Assembly (NCBI GenBank): GCA_045614605.1
Contig: JAZLDH010000012.1
Coordinates: 180,052-244,051, forward strand
DNA from: Onthomorpha sp937906975
GTDB taxonomy: Bacteria; Bacteroidota; Bacteroidia; Bacteroidales; P3
Length of the DNA stretch: 64,000 nucleotides
Direction: 5' to 3'
Within the stretch, counting starts at the first letter, position 1. Each line of letters begins with the position of its first letter. Positions 28,982-36,918 of this stretch are shown piece after piece. The position numbers and the translations under genes are program-made. The notes beneath the pieces were generated by a model, which was given only the letters and a program-made list of their open reading frames with translations, was not told where the DNA came from and did not search any database.

Positions 28982-29000
28982 TTTTGGCACAAAAATTCCC
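28982..29000 (+). promoter_or_regulatory. possible sigma-54-like element upstream of groSL
   Basis: TTTTGGCAC at 28982-28990, followed by AAAAATTCCC, resembles the minus-24 (TGGCAC) and minus-12 (TTGC) boxes of sigma-54 promoters with one mismatch in the minus-12 pair. No ordinary TAnnTTTG box is seen in the gap. A single unit of the AAGCAAAGAAAAAA tract follows at about 29002-29025. This is an inference from pattern only. Confidence 0.35.
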
Positions 29001-29057
29001 TTAAAAAAAGCAAAGAAAAAATTTATAAATAACAAAATAACATAGGAGATTAACGAG

Positions 29058-29336
29058 ATGACAAAAGTAAACGTTAGACCTTTATCTGACAGAGTTTTGA
29101 TTAAACCTGCGGAAATGGAGCAAAAAACTGCTTCTGGCATAATTATACCTGACACAGCTAAGGAAAAACCAATGAGAGGCGAAGTTATAGCAGTTGGACC
29201 TGGCAAAAAAGATGAGCCAATGACAGTTAAGGTTGGCGATCAAGTGCTTTACGGAAAGTATTCAGGAACAGAAATTGCTATTGACGGGGTTGATTACCTT
29301 ATAATGAGAGAAAACGATATTTATGCAATAATCTAA
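29058..29336 (+). CDS. groS: co-chaperonin GroES
   Basis: 92 residues, the standard size. It forms the heptameric lid of the GroEL folding chamber. The N-terminal VRPLSDRVLIKPAE, the mobile-loop segment EQKTASGIIIPDTAKEKP, and the GEVIAVGPGK and VLYGKYSGTEI strands are all present. Unusually for this genome, a good Shine-Dalgarno sequence (AGGAG, 29044-29048) stands 9 bp before the ATG, in line with very high translation. It is followed 12 bp later by groL. Confidence 0.97.
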   Translation: MTKVNVRPLSDRVLIKPAEMEQKTASGIIIPDTAKEKPMRGEVIAVGPGKKDEPMTVKVGDQVLYGKYSGTEIAIDGVDYLIMRENDIYAII

Positions 29337-29348
29337 AAACACAAGAAC

Positions 29349-30977
29349 ATGGCAAAAAACATAATATTCAACACAGAAGCAAGAGAACAATTAAGATTAG
29401 GAGTTGATGCTTTGGCTAACGCAGTAAAAGTAACATTAGGACCAAAGGGAAGAAACGTAATAATTGACAAAAAGTTTGGAGCGCCACATATAACAAAAGA
29501 CGGAGTTTCTGTTGCAAAAGAAGTAGAATTGGAAGACCCAATTCAAAACATGGGAGCACAACTTGTGAAAGAAGTTGCAGCAAAAACAAACGACCAAGCA
29601 GGAGATGGAACAACTACTGCAACAGTTTTAGCACAAGCAATCGTAAATACAGGAATCAAAAACGTAACCGCTGGTGCTAACCCAATGGATTTGAAACGTG
29701 GTATCGACAAAGCAGTTGCAGAAGTTATAAAAGACTTAAAAGCACGTTCAAGAGAAATAGGCGAAGGCAAAGAAAAAGTAGAACAAGTTGCTACAATATC
29801 TGCAAACAATGACAAATTCATCGGTCAAATCATTGCAGACGCGATGGATAAAGTAAAAAAAGAAGGAGTAATCACAATAGAGGAAGCAAAAGGCTTAGAT
29901 ACAACAGTTAAAGTTGTAGAAGGTATGCAATTCGACAGAGGATTCCTTTCTCCATACTTTATCACAAACACAGAAAAGATGGAAGCAATTTACGAAAATC
30001 CTTTCATCTTAATCTATGATAAGAAAATCTCAAACCTAAAAGAGCTATTACCAATATTAGAAAAAACAGTTCAAACAGGAAGAGGCCTTTTAATCATATC
30101 AGAAGACATAGAAGGCGAAGCCTTAGCAACACTTGTTGTAAACCGTCTAAGAGGTTCTTTGAAGATTGTAGCAGTTAAAGCACCAGGATTTGGAGATAGA
30201 AGAAAAGAAATGTTAGAAGACATTGCAATTCTTACAGGAGGAGTTGTAATTTCAGAAGAAAAAGGATACAAACTTGAAGATGCTGACCTTACAATGCTTG
30301 GTTCTGCACAAAAAATCACAGTTGATAAAGACAACACAACAATCGTATCAGGAGCAGGCGCAAAAGAACAAATCGAAGCAAGAGTTAGCCAAATCAAAGC
30401 ACAGATAGAAAAAACTACATCTGATTACGACAGAGAGAAATTACAAGAAAGACTTGCTAAGTTAGCAGGTGGAGTTGCAGTTATCTACGTTGGAGCAGCC
30501 TCAGAGGTAGAAATGAAAGAAAAGAAAGACCGTTTTGATGATGCACTTAACGCAACAAGAGCAGCATTAGAAGAAGGAATTATCCCAGGCGGTGGAGTAG
30601 CATTCATAAGAGCGATAAAAGCATTAGATAACATTAAAGGAGAAAACGATGACGAAGAAACAGGAATCCAAATCGTACGCCGTGCGTTAGAAGAACCGCT
30701 TCGCCAAATCGTAGCCAATGCAGGCTTAGAAGGCTCTGTTGTTGTAAACAAAGTAAAAGAGCTTGAAGGGGACAATGGCTTTAATGCAAGAACAGAAGTC
30801 TATGAAGACCTACACGCAAGCGGAGTTATAGACCCAACAAAAGTAGCAAGAGTTGCAATAGAAAACGCAGCGTCAATTGCATCTATGATTTTAACAACAG
30901 AATGCGTGCTTTCAGAAATAAAAGAAGAAACACCTGCAATGCCAGCCGCACCAGGAGGAATGCCAGGTATGTATTAA
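29349..30977 (+). CDS. groL: chaperonin GroEL
   Basis: 542 residues. ATP-dependent folding chamber subunit, partner of GroES. Motifs seen include VTLGPKGRNVIIDKKFGAPH, the ATP-binding NDQAGDGTTTATVLAQAI, and the C-terminal GGMPGMY tail typical of the family. Length and sequence are ordinary, and no second groL copy is in the window. Co-transcribed with groS and closed by a strong terminator at 30986-31026. Confidence 0.98.
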   Translation: MAKNIIFNTEAREQLRLGVDALANAVKVTLGPKGRNVIIDKKFGAPHITKDGVSVAKEVELEDPIQNMGAQLVKEVAAKTNDQAGDGTTTATVLAQAIVNTGIKNVTAGANPMDLKRGIDKAVAEVIKDLKARSREIGEGKEKVEQVATISANNDKFIGQIIADAMDKVKKEGVITIEEAKGLDTTVKVVEGMQFDRGFLSPYFITNTEKMEAIYENPFILIYDKKISNLKELLPILEKTVQTGRGLLIISEDIEGEALATLVVNRLRGSLKIVAVKAPGFGDRRKEMLEDIAILTGGVVISEEKGYKLEDADLTMLGSAQKITVDKDNTTIVSGAGAKEQIEARVSQIKAQIEKTTSDYDREKLQERLAKLAGGVAVIYVGAASEVEMKEKKDRFDDALNATRAALEEGIIPGGGVAFIRAIKALDNIKGENDDEETGIQIVRRALEEPLRQIVANAGLEGSVVVNKVKELEGDNGFNARTEVYEDLHASGVIDPTKVARVAIENAASIASMILTTECVLSEIKEETPAMPAAPGGMPGMY

Positions 30978-30985
30978 TAGATAAA

Positions 30986-31026
30986 TAATAAGCTCAAGAA
31001 TCCCATTCTTGGGCTTATTGTTTTTT
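30986..31026 (+). terminator. rho-independent terminator of groSL
   Basis: AATAAGC and AAGAAT on the left pair with ATTCTT and GCTTATT on the right around a short CCC loop, with one mismatch bulge. T6 follows at 31021-31026. It lies 9 bp after the groL stop codon. Confidence 0.85.
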
Positions 31027-31040
31027 AACACCAAAAGATT

Positions 31041-31529
31041 ATGATACAAAGAATACAAACCCTATATTTAGTTGGAGTCTTACTACTTTCAGTATTGAGT
31101 TTTTGTTTTCCATTAGCAGTATTTGAAACAGACAAATACGATGCGAGCCAGTACAATCTAATTCCAAAAGAAGTATCAGCAGAAACAACATCTTTACCAC
31201 AAAACTCCATAGCATGGAATGCGATATTCTTTCCAATAGCGAGCGGAATATTAGCCTTAGTTGCCATATTCCTTTACAAAAACCGTCCATTACAAATGAG
31301 AATCACAGCCTTTGGATTCTTATTTGCGACAATCTATGTAGGATTACTTCTTTTATGGATAATATCTTCGCAAGAAACAGCCCTTGCTGAGCAACAAGTG
31401 CAAGTAATCAAAACAACATACGGAGTTTCAACCTATTTACCAATGGGACAAGTGCTTTTATTCATCTTAGCACAAAGAGCAATTAAGAAAGATGAAAAAA
31501 TGGTAAGAGACTCAGAAAGAATAAGATAA
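31041..31529 (+). CDS. DUF4293 family membrane protein
   Basis: 162 residues with four predicted transmembrane segments (about 5-25, 60-80, 89-110 and 133-146). The start MIQRIQTLYL and the end EKMVRDSERIR are the hallmarks I associate with the Bacteroidota DUF4293 family. Function is unknown. The gene stands alone between the groSL terminator and a repeat-rich terminator at 31528-31611, so it appears to be monocistronic. Confidence 0.75.
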   Translation: MIQRIQTLYLVGVLLLSVLSFCFPLAVFETDKYDASQYNLIPKEVSAETTSLPQNSIAWNAIFFPIASGILALVAIFLYKNRPLQMRITAFGFLFATIYVGLLLLWIISSQETALAEQQVQVIKTTYGVSTYLPMGQVLLFILAQRAIKKDEKMVRDSERIR

Positions 31530-31611
31530 AAAGTCTAAGAAAAAATAAAAAAAAGCTAAGAAAAAATTTAATAAAGCAAAGAAAAAAAATATTTTTTCTT
31601 TGCTTTATTTT
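31528..31611. terminator. copy E of the tract family, hairpin terminator
   Basis: Three units of about 21 bp (AAGTCTAAGAAAAAA, AAAGCTAAGAAAAAA, AAAGCAAAGAAAAAA) are followed by the inverse of the last one, TTTTTTCTTTGCTTTATT and T-run. AATAAAGCAAAGAAAAAA forms a perfect hairpin with it. It follows the DUF4293 stop codon directly. The right arm also supplies the TTTG of the next promoter. Confidence 0.75.
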
Positions 31612-31628
31612 TTTAATTCTTATATTTG
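31599..31628 (+). promoter_or_regulatory. promoter of the C69 dipeptidase gene
   Basis: TTTG at 31599-31602, 18 bp, TATATTTG at 31621-31628. The minus-33 box lies inside the right arm of the preceding terminator hairpin. The leader to the ATG at 31651 is about 17 nt. Confidence 0.65.
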
Positions 31629-31650
31629 CAGAAACAAAACAAAAATAGAG

Positions 31651-33360
31651 ATGAAGAAAATTACATTAAGCATTTTTTTATGCGTAATATCTGCCTTTTT
31701 TTGGCAATCTATGGCTTGCACAAGCGTATTAGTAACACGCAAAGCCTCAGTTAATGGTTCTACAATGATAACCTACGCTGCCGATTCTCACACTCGCTAT
31801 GGAGATTTGTACTATTTGGCAGGCGGAGTACACAAGCCAGGAGAAATGGTGCAGATATACGATTACGGAGATGGCAGACCTTTAATCCAAATCCCGCAAG
31901 TAGAGCGCACTTTCACCATAATACGTAACGCAAACGAAGTAGGCTTAGGCATAACCGAAACAACCTTTGGCGGAAGAAGCGAACTTGAAAGCAAAACACC
32001 TGCAATAGACTACGGAAGCTTAATAAGACTTGCTCTACAAAGAGCCTCTAACGCAAGAGAAGCCATAAAAGTGATGGCAGAGCTTGTAGAAAAATATGGT
32101 TATTGTTCATCTGGAGAGAGTTTTTCAATAGCTGATGACAAGGAAGTATGGATAATGGAAATGATTGGCAAGGGAGAAGAAAAAGGAGCTGTATGGGTAG
32201 CGATGAAAATACCAGAAGGCTGTATTTCTGCACACGCAAATCATGCTCGTATCACAACCTTCCCTCTTCAAACAGGCAAAAATTACAAAAGCATAAGCTC
32301 AAAAAATCTTAAACAAATATTTCGTCCAGAAGTAGAGGTAGTTTACAGCCACGATGTAATAAGCTTTGCACGCAAAAAAGGCTATTTCACAGGCAAAGAC
32401 AAAGACTTCTCTTTCTCTGACACCTACGCACCAATCAATTTCTCAGCCGCAAGAGGTTGCGAATCGAGAGTATGGTCTATTTTCCGCCGTTGCAACAGCA
32501 ATATGCAACAATACGAGGACTATGCTATGGGACATAATCTAAAAAACCGCATGCCACTTTGGATAGTACCAGACCAAAAACTCACAGTTCAAGACGTAAT
32601 GGAACTAATGCGCGACCACTTCCAAGGAACTAAAATGGATATGACACAAGACCTTGGAGCAGGTCCATTTGCTTGTCCTTACCGTTGGCGACCAATGGAC
32701 TTTACAGTCAATGGTCAAGAATACGTTCACGAAAGAGCCATTTCCACACAACAAACAGGCTTTTCAATGGTGATAGAATCAAGAGAGCACATGCCAACTT
32801 TCGCAAAAGGATTGATGTGGTTTGGAGTTGATGACACTTATTCTACGGTTTATATGCCAATTTACACCTCAATGTTAAATGTAAACGAACACTTGCAAGA
32901 AGGGAACGGAGCAATGATAGAATACAGCGAAAGTTCAATGTTTTGGCTCTTTAACTTCGTTAGCAATTTTGCCTACACACGCTATTCAGATATGATAAAA
33001 GACATCAGAAAAGTGCAAAAACGTTTAGAAACATCTTACATTACAGATGTAAACAACTTTGACAAAAAAATACTTCGCCTTTACAACGACTCAACTGATG
33101 TAAACGAAATCAAACAACGCATGACTAATTTCTCTAACATTAGAATCATATCAACATTTTACGAATGGACTGATTTGAAAGAATACCTTATTGTAAAATA
33201 CATTGACGGTAACGTTAAAAAAGAAAAAGATGGCAAATTCCTTGAAAGTCCTTGCAGAAAAGGTCAATGTGTTATGCCAGAGCAACCACAATATCCTGAA
33301 AAATGGTATAAAACTATCGTAAAGGATAACGGAGAAATTTTAAAAGTAAAAAATAAATAA
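31651..33360 (+). CDS. secreted C69-family dipeptidase
   Basis: 569 residues from ATG 31651. The family is N-terminal-nucleophile cysteine dipeptidases (PepD/C69). After a signal peptide (MKKITLSIFLCVISAFFWQSMA) the mature chain would begin at C23 in ACTSVLVTRKAS, the position of the catalytic cysteine in this family. The same cysteine could be read as a lipobox (SMAC), so lipid anchoring cannot be excluded. Typical family blocks are TYAADSHTRYGDLYYL, GLGITETTFGG, the DYGSLIRLALQRASNAREAI helix and the ISAHANHARI segment. A longer reading from 31600 would start inside the promoter and is rejected. The gene probably feeds on extracellular dipeptides. The DarTG cassette starts 22 bp after the stop codon. 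Confidence 0.87.
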   Translation: MKKITLSIFLCVISAFFWQSMACTSVLVTRKASVNGSTMITYAADSHTRYGDLYYLAGGVHKPGEMVQIYDYGDGRPLIQIPQVERTFTIIRNANEVGLGITETTFGGRSELESKTPAIDYGSLIRLALQRASNAREAIKVMAELVEKYGYCSSGESFSIADDKEVWIMEMIGKGEEKGAVWVAMKIPEGCISAHANHARITTFPLQTGKNYKSISSKNLKQIFRPEVEVVYSHDVISFARKKGYFTGKDKDFSFSDTYAPINFSAARGCESRVWSIFRRCNSNMQQYEDYAMGHNLKNRMPLWIVPDQKLTVQDVMELMRDHFQGTKMDMTQDLGAGPFACPYRWRPMDFTVNGQEYVHERAISTQQTGFSMVIESREHMPTFAKGLMWFGVDDTYSTVYMPIYTSMLNVNEHLQEGNGAMIEYSESSMFWLFNFVSNFAYTRYSDMIKDIRKVQKRLETSYITDVNNFDKKILRLYNDSTDVNEIKQRMTNFSNIRIISTFYEWTDLKEYLIVKYIDGNVKKEKDGKFLESPCRKGQCVMPEQPQYPEKWYKTIVKDNGEILKVKNK

Positions 33361-33368
33361 AATAAAAA
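33348..33368. repeat. left 21-bp direct repeat flanking darTG
   Basis: A 21-bp A/T-only sequence (core AATAAATAAAATAAAAA) overlaps the stop codon of the dipeptidase gene. The identical 21 bp recurs at 35114-35134 over the darG stop codon, so the two copies bracket the darTG cassette. Confidence 0.6.
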
Positions 33369-33382
33369 CTTTTTATTAAGAA

Positions 33383-34009
33383 ATGTCTTCAAGCAAAGAA
33401 ATAAAATATGGTTTCAGAATGGTGCATATTGACAATATCCCATATATTAAGGAAAGTGGATTTGTTATTCATTCTTCTCCTATAGCTTATAAAGATTATA
33501 AACCTATTGGTGATAATGGTATTATTGAAAAAAGGAAAGAAAAAATAATAAACAAAACACCCCTTAATCAATACATTCCTTTTTATTTCGGGCCACGCAC
33601 ACCTATGCTTTATGTCATACAAAACGGTCTCAATGGAGTACAACAACAAGATGCTGAGAGTATTGTGTATTGTGTAATAAAAATAGAAGATATTATAAAA
33701 GATAATAATATACAATGTTTATTTTCAGATGGACACGCCTTAGATAATCTAACAGAATTTTACACAAAAGAATATCTATGTGAAGTAAATCAAAAAATAA
33801 ATTATAATGATGTTTATGCACGCTATTGGATTAATGAATCTGACAGAGATTTAAAAAGACGAAAAGAAGCTGAATTGCTAATAAAAGATAAATTAGACAG
33901 AAAACATATTTGTGGATATGTTGTATATAATGAAAATGCTAAATTGAAATTAATAAACTTTGGCATAAATGATAAAAAAATAGAAATAAAACCTAATTAT
34001 TATTTTTAA
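33383..34009 (+). CDS. darT: DarT toxin, DNA thymidine ADP-ribosyltransferase (DUF4433)
   Basis: 208 residues, the normal DarT size. The family transfers ADP-ribose from NAD+ to thymidine in single-stranded DNA and blocks replication, including that of phages. The DUF4433 features are present: an N-terminal FRMVHIDNIPYI segment with H15, the NAD-binding PFYFGPRTPMLYVI block at about 66-79, and the helix KRRKEAELLIKDKL whose glutamate (E164 by alignment to the QAEFLV-type motif) is the likely catalytic residue. The cognate macrodomain antitoxin gene starts 3 bp downstream. The cassette sits between ordinary housekeeping genes and is bracketed by 21-bp direct repeats, consistent with insertion as a unit. 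Confidence 0.85.
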   Translation: MSSSKEIKYGFRMVHIDNIPYIKESGFVIHSSPIAYKDYKPIGDNGIIEKRKEKIINKTPLNQYIPFYFGPRTPMLYVIQNGLNGVQQQDAESIVYCVIKIEDIIKDNNIQCLFSDGHALDNLTEFYTKEYLCEVNQKINYNDVYARYWINESDRDLKRRKEAELLIKDKLDRKHICGYVVYNENAKLKLINFGINDKKIEIKPNYYF

Positions 34010-34012
34010 GTT

Positions 34013-35122
34013 ATGTTTACATTTATCAAAGGAGATTTGCTTAATGATGATGCCCAAGCATTAGTAAACACAGTAAATACGGTAGGTGTTATGGGCAAAG
34101 GAATTGCCTTGCAATTCAAAGAAAAATTTCCTGAAAATTATAATATATACAGAAAATTATGCAAAGAAGGGAAATTTAATATTGGACAATTGTTAATTAC
34201 AAAATGCAATCTTATTAATACAGACAAATTCATTATTAATTTCCCTACAAAAACAACTTGGAAAAAACCATCAGAATATGAATACATAGAAAAGGGTCTT
34301 ATTGAATTAAAGAAAAAGATAATAGAACTTGAAATAAAATCCATAGCAATCCCACCTTTAGGTTCCCATAACGGAGGATTAGATTGGAATCGCGTAAAAC
34401 AAATGATATTAAAAACGCTCAATGATATTGAATGTGATATAAGAATATATGAACCATCTGAGGCTATAATTGAACGGATAAAATCAGAACGAGTAAAATT
34501 AACCCCAGCAAGAGCAATGCTTCTTGATGTTTTGCTTGATGTTGTTTCGTATGGTGAATTTATTTCGTTATTTACAGCAGAAAAAGTCGTTTATTTTTTA
34601 CAACGATTTGGAGCACAAAAAGAATTTAACATAAAATTCGATAGAGGTTATTACGGACCTTATTCTGGTGGCAAAATTGCACATGTAATGTATTATTTAA
34701 ATGGTAGTTACATTAAAGGAATGGCAGGTATGCAGAAAAAACCTTTTGAATCAATTTGGATATTAGATGACACAATACAATATGTAAATGATTTTTTTAA
34801 CGATCCCAATAATATGATTTATAAAACCATTTGCAATAAAACAAAAAACTTTCTACGAGGATATTATGCAAATTATTCATTAGAATTATTATCAACCATA
34901 GATTATATTTTAAATGAACAAAAAAAACAAAATATTGAAAACTTAGACAATAATCAATTAATAAACTATATAAACGACAATATATCTGATTGGAATAGCA
35001 GAAAACAAATAATGTTTACAGGAAGTAAATACATTCCTAAAATATTACAACATTTACAAAACTATAATATGCTTAATTTATGCAAAAAACAATTATCTTT
35101 TAAAAATCTTTTAAAAAAATAA
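34013..35122 (+). CDS. darG: DarG antitoxin with macrodomain
   Basis: 369 residues. Residues 1 to about 150 are a macrodomain (KGDLLNDDAQALVNTVNTVG, MGKGIALQFKEKFP, IAIPPLGSHNGGLDW) that removes ADP-ribose from DNA and so reverses DarT. The remaining 200 residues (LTPARAMLLDVLLDVVSYGE, then FDRGYYGPYSGGKIAHVMYYL) match the C-terminal domain that binds and neutralises DarT. Length and layout are complete, with no sign of decay. It starts 3 bp after the darT stop, the normal toxin-first order. DarTG systems are established anti-phage toxin-antitoxin modules. Confidence 0.88.
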   Translation: MFTFIKGDLLNDDAQALVNTVNTVGVMGKGIALQFKEKFPENYNIYRKLCKEGKFNIGQLLITKCNLINTDKFIINFPTKTTWKKPSEYEYIEKGLIELKKKIIELEIKSIAIPPLGSHNGGLDWNRVKQMILKTLNDIECDIRIYEPSEAIIERIKSERVKLTPARAMLLDVLLDVVSYGEFISLFTAEKVVYFLQRFGAQKEFNIKFDRGYYGPYSGGKIAHVMYYLNGSYIKGMAGMQKKPFESIWILDDTIQYVNDFFNDPNNMIYKTICNKTKNFLRGYYANYSLELLSTIDYILNEQKKQNIENLDNNQLINYINDNISDWNSRKQIMFTGSKYIPKILQHLQNYNMLNLCKKQLSFKNLLKK

Positions 35123-35134
35123 ATAAAATAAAAA
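35114..35134. repeat. right 21-bp direct repeat flanking darTG
   Basis: Identical to 33348-33368. It overlaps the darG stop codon and ends 7 bp before the start of the DUF456 gene. The low-complexity A/T composition weakens the inference, but 21 of 21 positions match. Confidence 0.6.
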
Positions 35135-35141
35135 ACCAGTT

Positions 35142-35657
35142 ATGACGTATCTTATCATTGTTTTAGCCATATTATTAGGCATAATAGGAATTATAGGAGC
35201 GATATTACCAGGATTACCCGGCACACCTCTTAGTTGTGTCGGTTTAATTCTTTTGGCATTTCTTCCCAACTTCCCTTTCAACACTTCACTTCTTGTAACA
35301 ATGGGCATAATTGCCTTAATCATCACAGTGCTTGACTACATTATTCCAATCTATGGCACTAAAAAATTTGGTGGAACAAAAGCCGGAGTTAGAGGAAGTA
35401 CGATTGGGCTTGTTGTAAGCATATTTATTCTACCACTTTTAGGCATAAGCTTAGGACCATTCGGCATTTTTGGAATCATTCTTGGGCCTTTCTTGGGTGC
35501 TTACTTTGGAGAAAAAATTGCAGGTAATAAAGAAAATGCCACAAAATCAGCAATCGGTTCATTTATTGGCTTTTTAGTTGGCACTTTCATAAAAATAATC
35601 TATGGAGTTATAGCCCTAATCTTTATAATCAAAGACTGCTGGAATTACTTATTTTAA
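35142..35657 (+). CDS. DUF456 family membrane protein
   Basis: 171 residues, very hydrophobic, with glycine zipper-like segments. The pattern GIIGAILPGLPGTPLSCVGL near the N-terminus and FGIFGIILGPFLGAYFGE in the second half are characteristic of DUF456. Five or six membrane segments are likely. Function is unknown. The ATG at 35142 follows the right-hand darTG repeat directly. The phosphatase gene starts 13 bp downstream on the same strand, so the two may be co-transcribed. Confidence 0.8.
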   Translation: MTYLIIVLAILLGIIGIIGAILPGLPGTPLSCVGLILLAFLPNFPFNTSLLVTMGIIALIITVLDYIIPIYGTKKFGGTKAGVRGSTIGLVVSIFILPLLGISLGPFGIFGIILGPFLGAYFGEKIAGNKENATKSAIGSFIGFLVGTFIKIIYGVIALIFIIKDCWNYLF

Positions 35658-35670
35658 ACACTAAAACAAA

Positions 35671-36132
35671 ATGATAAGAATACTTTTTGTCTGCCACGGA
35701 AATATTTGCAGAAGCCCAATGGCAGAATTTATAATGAAGGATTTAGTTGCTAAAGGTGGCGTTGCAGATAGGTTTTACATAGAATCTTGTGCTACAAGCA
35801 GAGAAGAAATCGGCAACTCAGTATATCCACCTGCAAAAGCAAAACTTGCTCAGCATAATATCTCGTGTACAGGAAAGAGGGCGCGTCAAATAACAAAAAA
35901 AGACTACGAAGAATTTGACTATATCATTGCTATGGATAGAAATAACCTTAGAAACCTTGTGCCATTCGTTGGCGAAGACCCTCAAGGTAAAGTTTCGTTA
36001 ATGATGAGCTACGCAGGAAAAAACAAAGACGTTGCAGACCCATGGTACACAGGCGACTTTGAAGCCACATGGCAAGACATATCTCTTGCATGCAATGCCT
36101 TATTAGAGCAACTTCTCGTAAGCCAATCGTAA
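35671..36132 (+). CDS. low molecular weight protein-tyrosine phosphatase
   Basis: 153 residues. The P-loop CHGNICRS holds the catalytic cysteine C8 and the phosphate-binding R14 in the CxxxxxR(S/T) pattern. The general-acid aspartate is in the DPWYTGDF segment, the usual DPxY variant. Such enzymes often act on tyrosine kinases of capsule/exopolysaccharide export or on arginine/tyrosine phosphorylation, but no kinase gene is nearby. The last 30 bp overlap the 3' end of the convergent acetyltransferase gene, so the coding sequences share DNA on opposite strands. Confidence 0.92.
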   Translation: MIRILFVCHGNICRSPMAEFIMKDLVAKGGVADRFYIESCATSREEIGNSVYPPAKAKLAQHNISCTGKRARQITKKDYEEFDYIIAMDRNNLRNLVPFVGEDPQGKVSLMMSYAGKNKDVADPWYTGDFEATWQDISLACNALLEQLLVSQS

Positions 36133-36621
36133 ACTTTCGTACATAACCGTTCCGCAGTAGGAATAATTGAGACTCTCTACCATTGACTGCATTATTTTGT
36201 TGTCGGGGTGTGTGTCAATCCTTATACTGCGGAACGTTTTCTTTACCTCCTCTTCTGCAAAGGTCATAAAAATTTTACCATACCCCTTTCCAACTCCATT
36301 ATTCACCACGCAAACTCTGTGAATTGTAGCATAGTCTTGCGTATCCATTAACCACTCCCCTCCTTTTAAGTCATCGTATGCCTTTTCTCCCGAATAAACC
36401 AACGCACCATAGATAAGAATTTCATCTCCCTTGCACACAACTCTGCCAACTCCCTTTTCAATGTCCGCAATCACCACTTCCCTATTAGGATAGCCGTTTT
36501 GCCATTGATTTATCCCCGCTTGTGCAAGTCTTTTTACTGCTCCCGCAATAATTTCCACTATTTTATCTACATCTTTCTTTTCAGCCAATCGCCAAACCAA
36601 TGTTTCTCTATTCATAATCAT
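36103..36621 (-). CDS. GNAT family N-acetyltransferase
   Basis: 172 residues from the ATG at 36621; a second ATG two codons on (MNRETLVWRLAE) is equally possible. The acetyl-CoA binding segment is degenerate (RVCVVNNGVGKGYGKIFM, where the usual Q/RxxGxG/A reads NGVGKGYG), and the C-terminal SLNYSYCGTVMYESLRLAYEKLL is typical of the fold. The substrate is not predictable. On the minus strand a TATATTTG box (plus CAAATATA, 36640-36647) stands 18 bp before the start. The 3' end overlaps the phosphatase gene by 30 bp. Confidence 0.8.
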   Translation of the reverse strand: MIMNRETLVWRLAEKKDVDKIVEIIAGAVKRLAQAGINQWQNGYPNREVVIADIEKGVGRVVCKGDEILIYGALVYSGEKAYDDLKGGEWLMDTQDYATIHRVCVVNNGVGKGYGKIFMTFAEEEVKKTFRSIRIDTHPDNKIMQSMVESLNYSYCGTVMYESLRLAYEKLL

Positions 36622-36666
36622 TCAAAAAATTTCAGAAAGCAAATATACGATAAAATTATTTTTTCG

Positions 36667-36674
36667 TATATTTG
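36667..36674 (+). promoter_or_regulatory. minus-7 box of pspC-like gene, back to back with the GNAT promoter
   Basis: TATATTTG at 36667-36674 on the plus strand and TATATTTG on the minus strand (plus CAAATATA, 36640-36647) are 19 bp apart. Each box therefore occupies the minus-33 position of the opposing promoter. Neither has a TTTG of its own at minus-33. Only one of the two can be occupied at a time. Confidence 0.5.
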
Positions 36675-36708
36675 CATATTGTAAAGAAACTCAAAAATAA
36701 ATAAAGCT

Positions 36709-36897
36709 ATGAAAAAATTATATCGTTCAAGAATCAACAAAAAGCTTTGTGGCGTTTGTGGAGGGTTTGCAGAATATTTTGAAATAGACGCAACTATATT
36801 AAGAATATTACTTATAATATTTGTACTTTGCGGAGGTGCAGGAATATTAGCCTACATAGTAGCTGCGTTACTTATGCAAACTAATCCAAATCAATAG
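36709..36897 (+). CDS. small PspC-domain membrane protein
   Basis: 62 residues, essentially one PspC domain: KKLYRSRINKKLCGVCGGFAEYFEIDATILRI, then a transmembrane helix (LLIIFVLCGGAGILAYIVAALLM). PspC domains are membrane-associated and in proteobacteria take part in the phage-shock stress response; free-standing single-domain versions are common in Bacteroidota and not well understood. Its own promoter box lies 35 bp upstream. It converges on the GH95 gene with 21 bp between the stop codons. Confidence 0.85.
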   Translation: MKKLYRSRINKKLCGVCGGFAEYFEIDATILRILLIIFVLCGGAGILAYIVAALLMQTNPNQ

Positions 36898-36918
36898 AAA
36901 AATAATAGCAAACATAAG

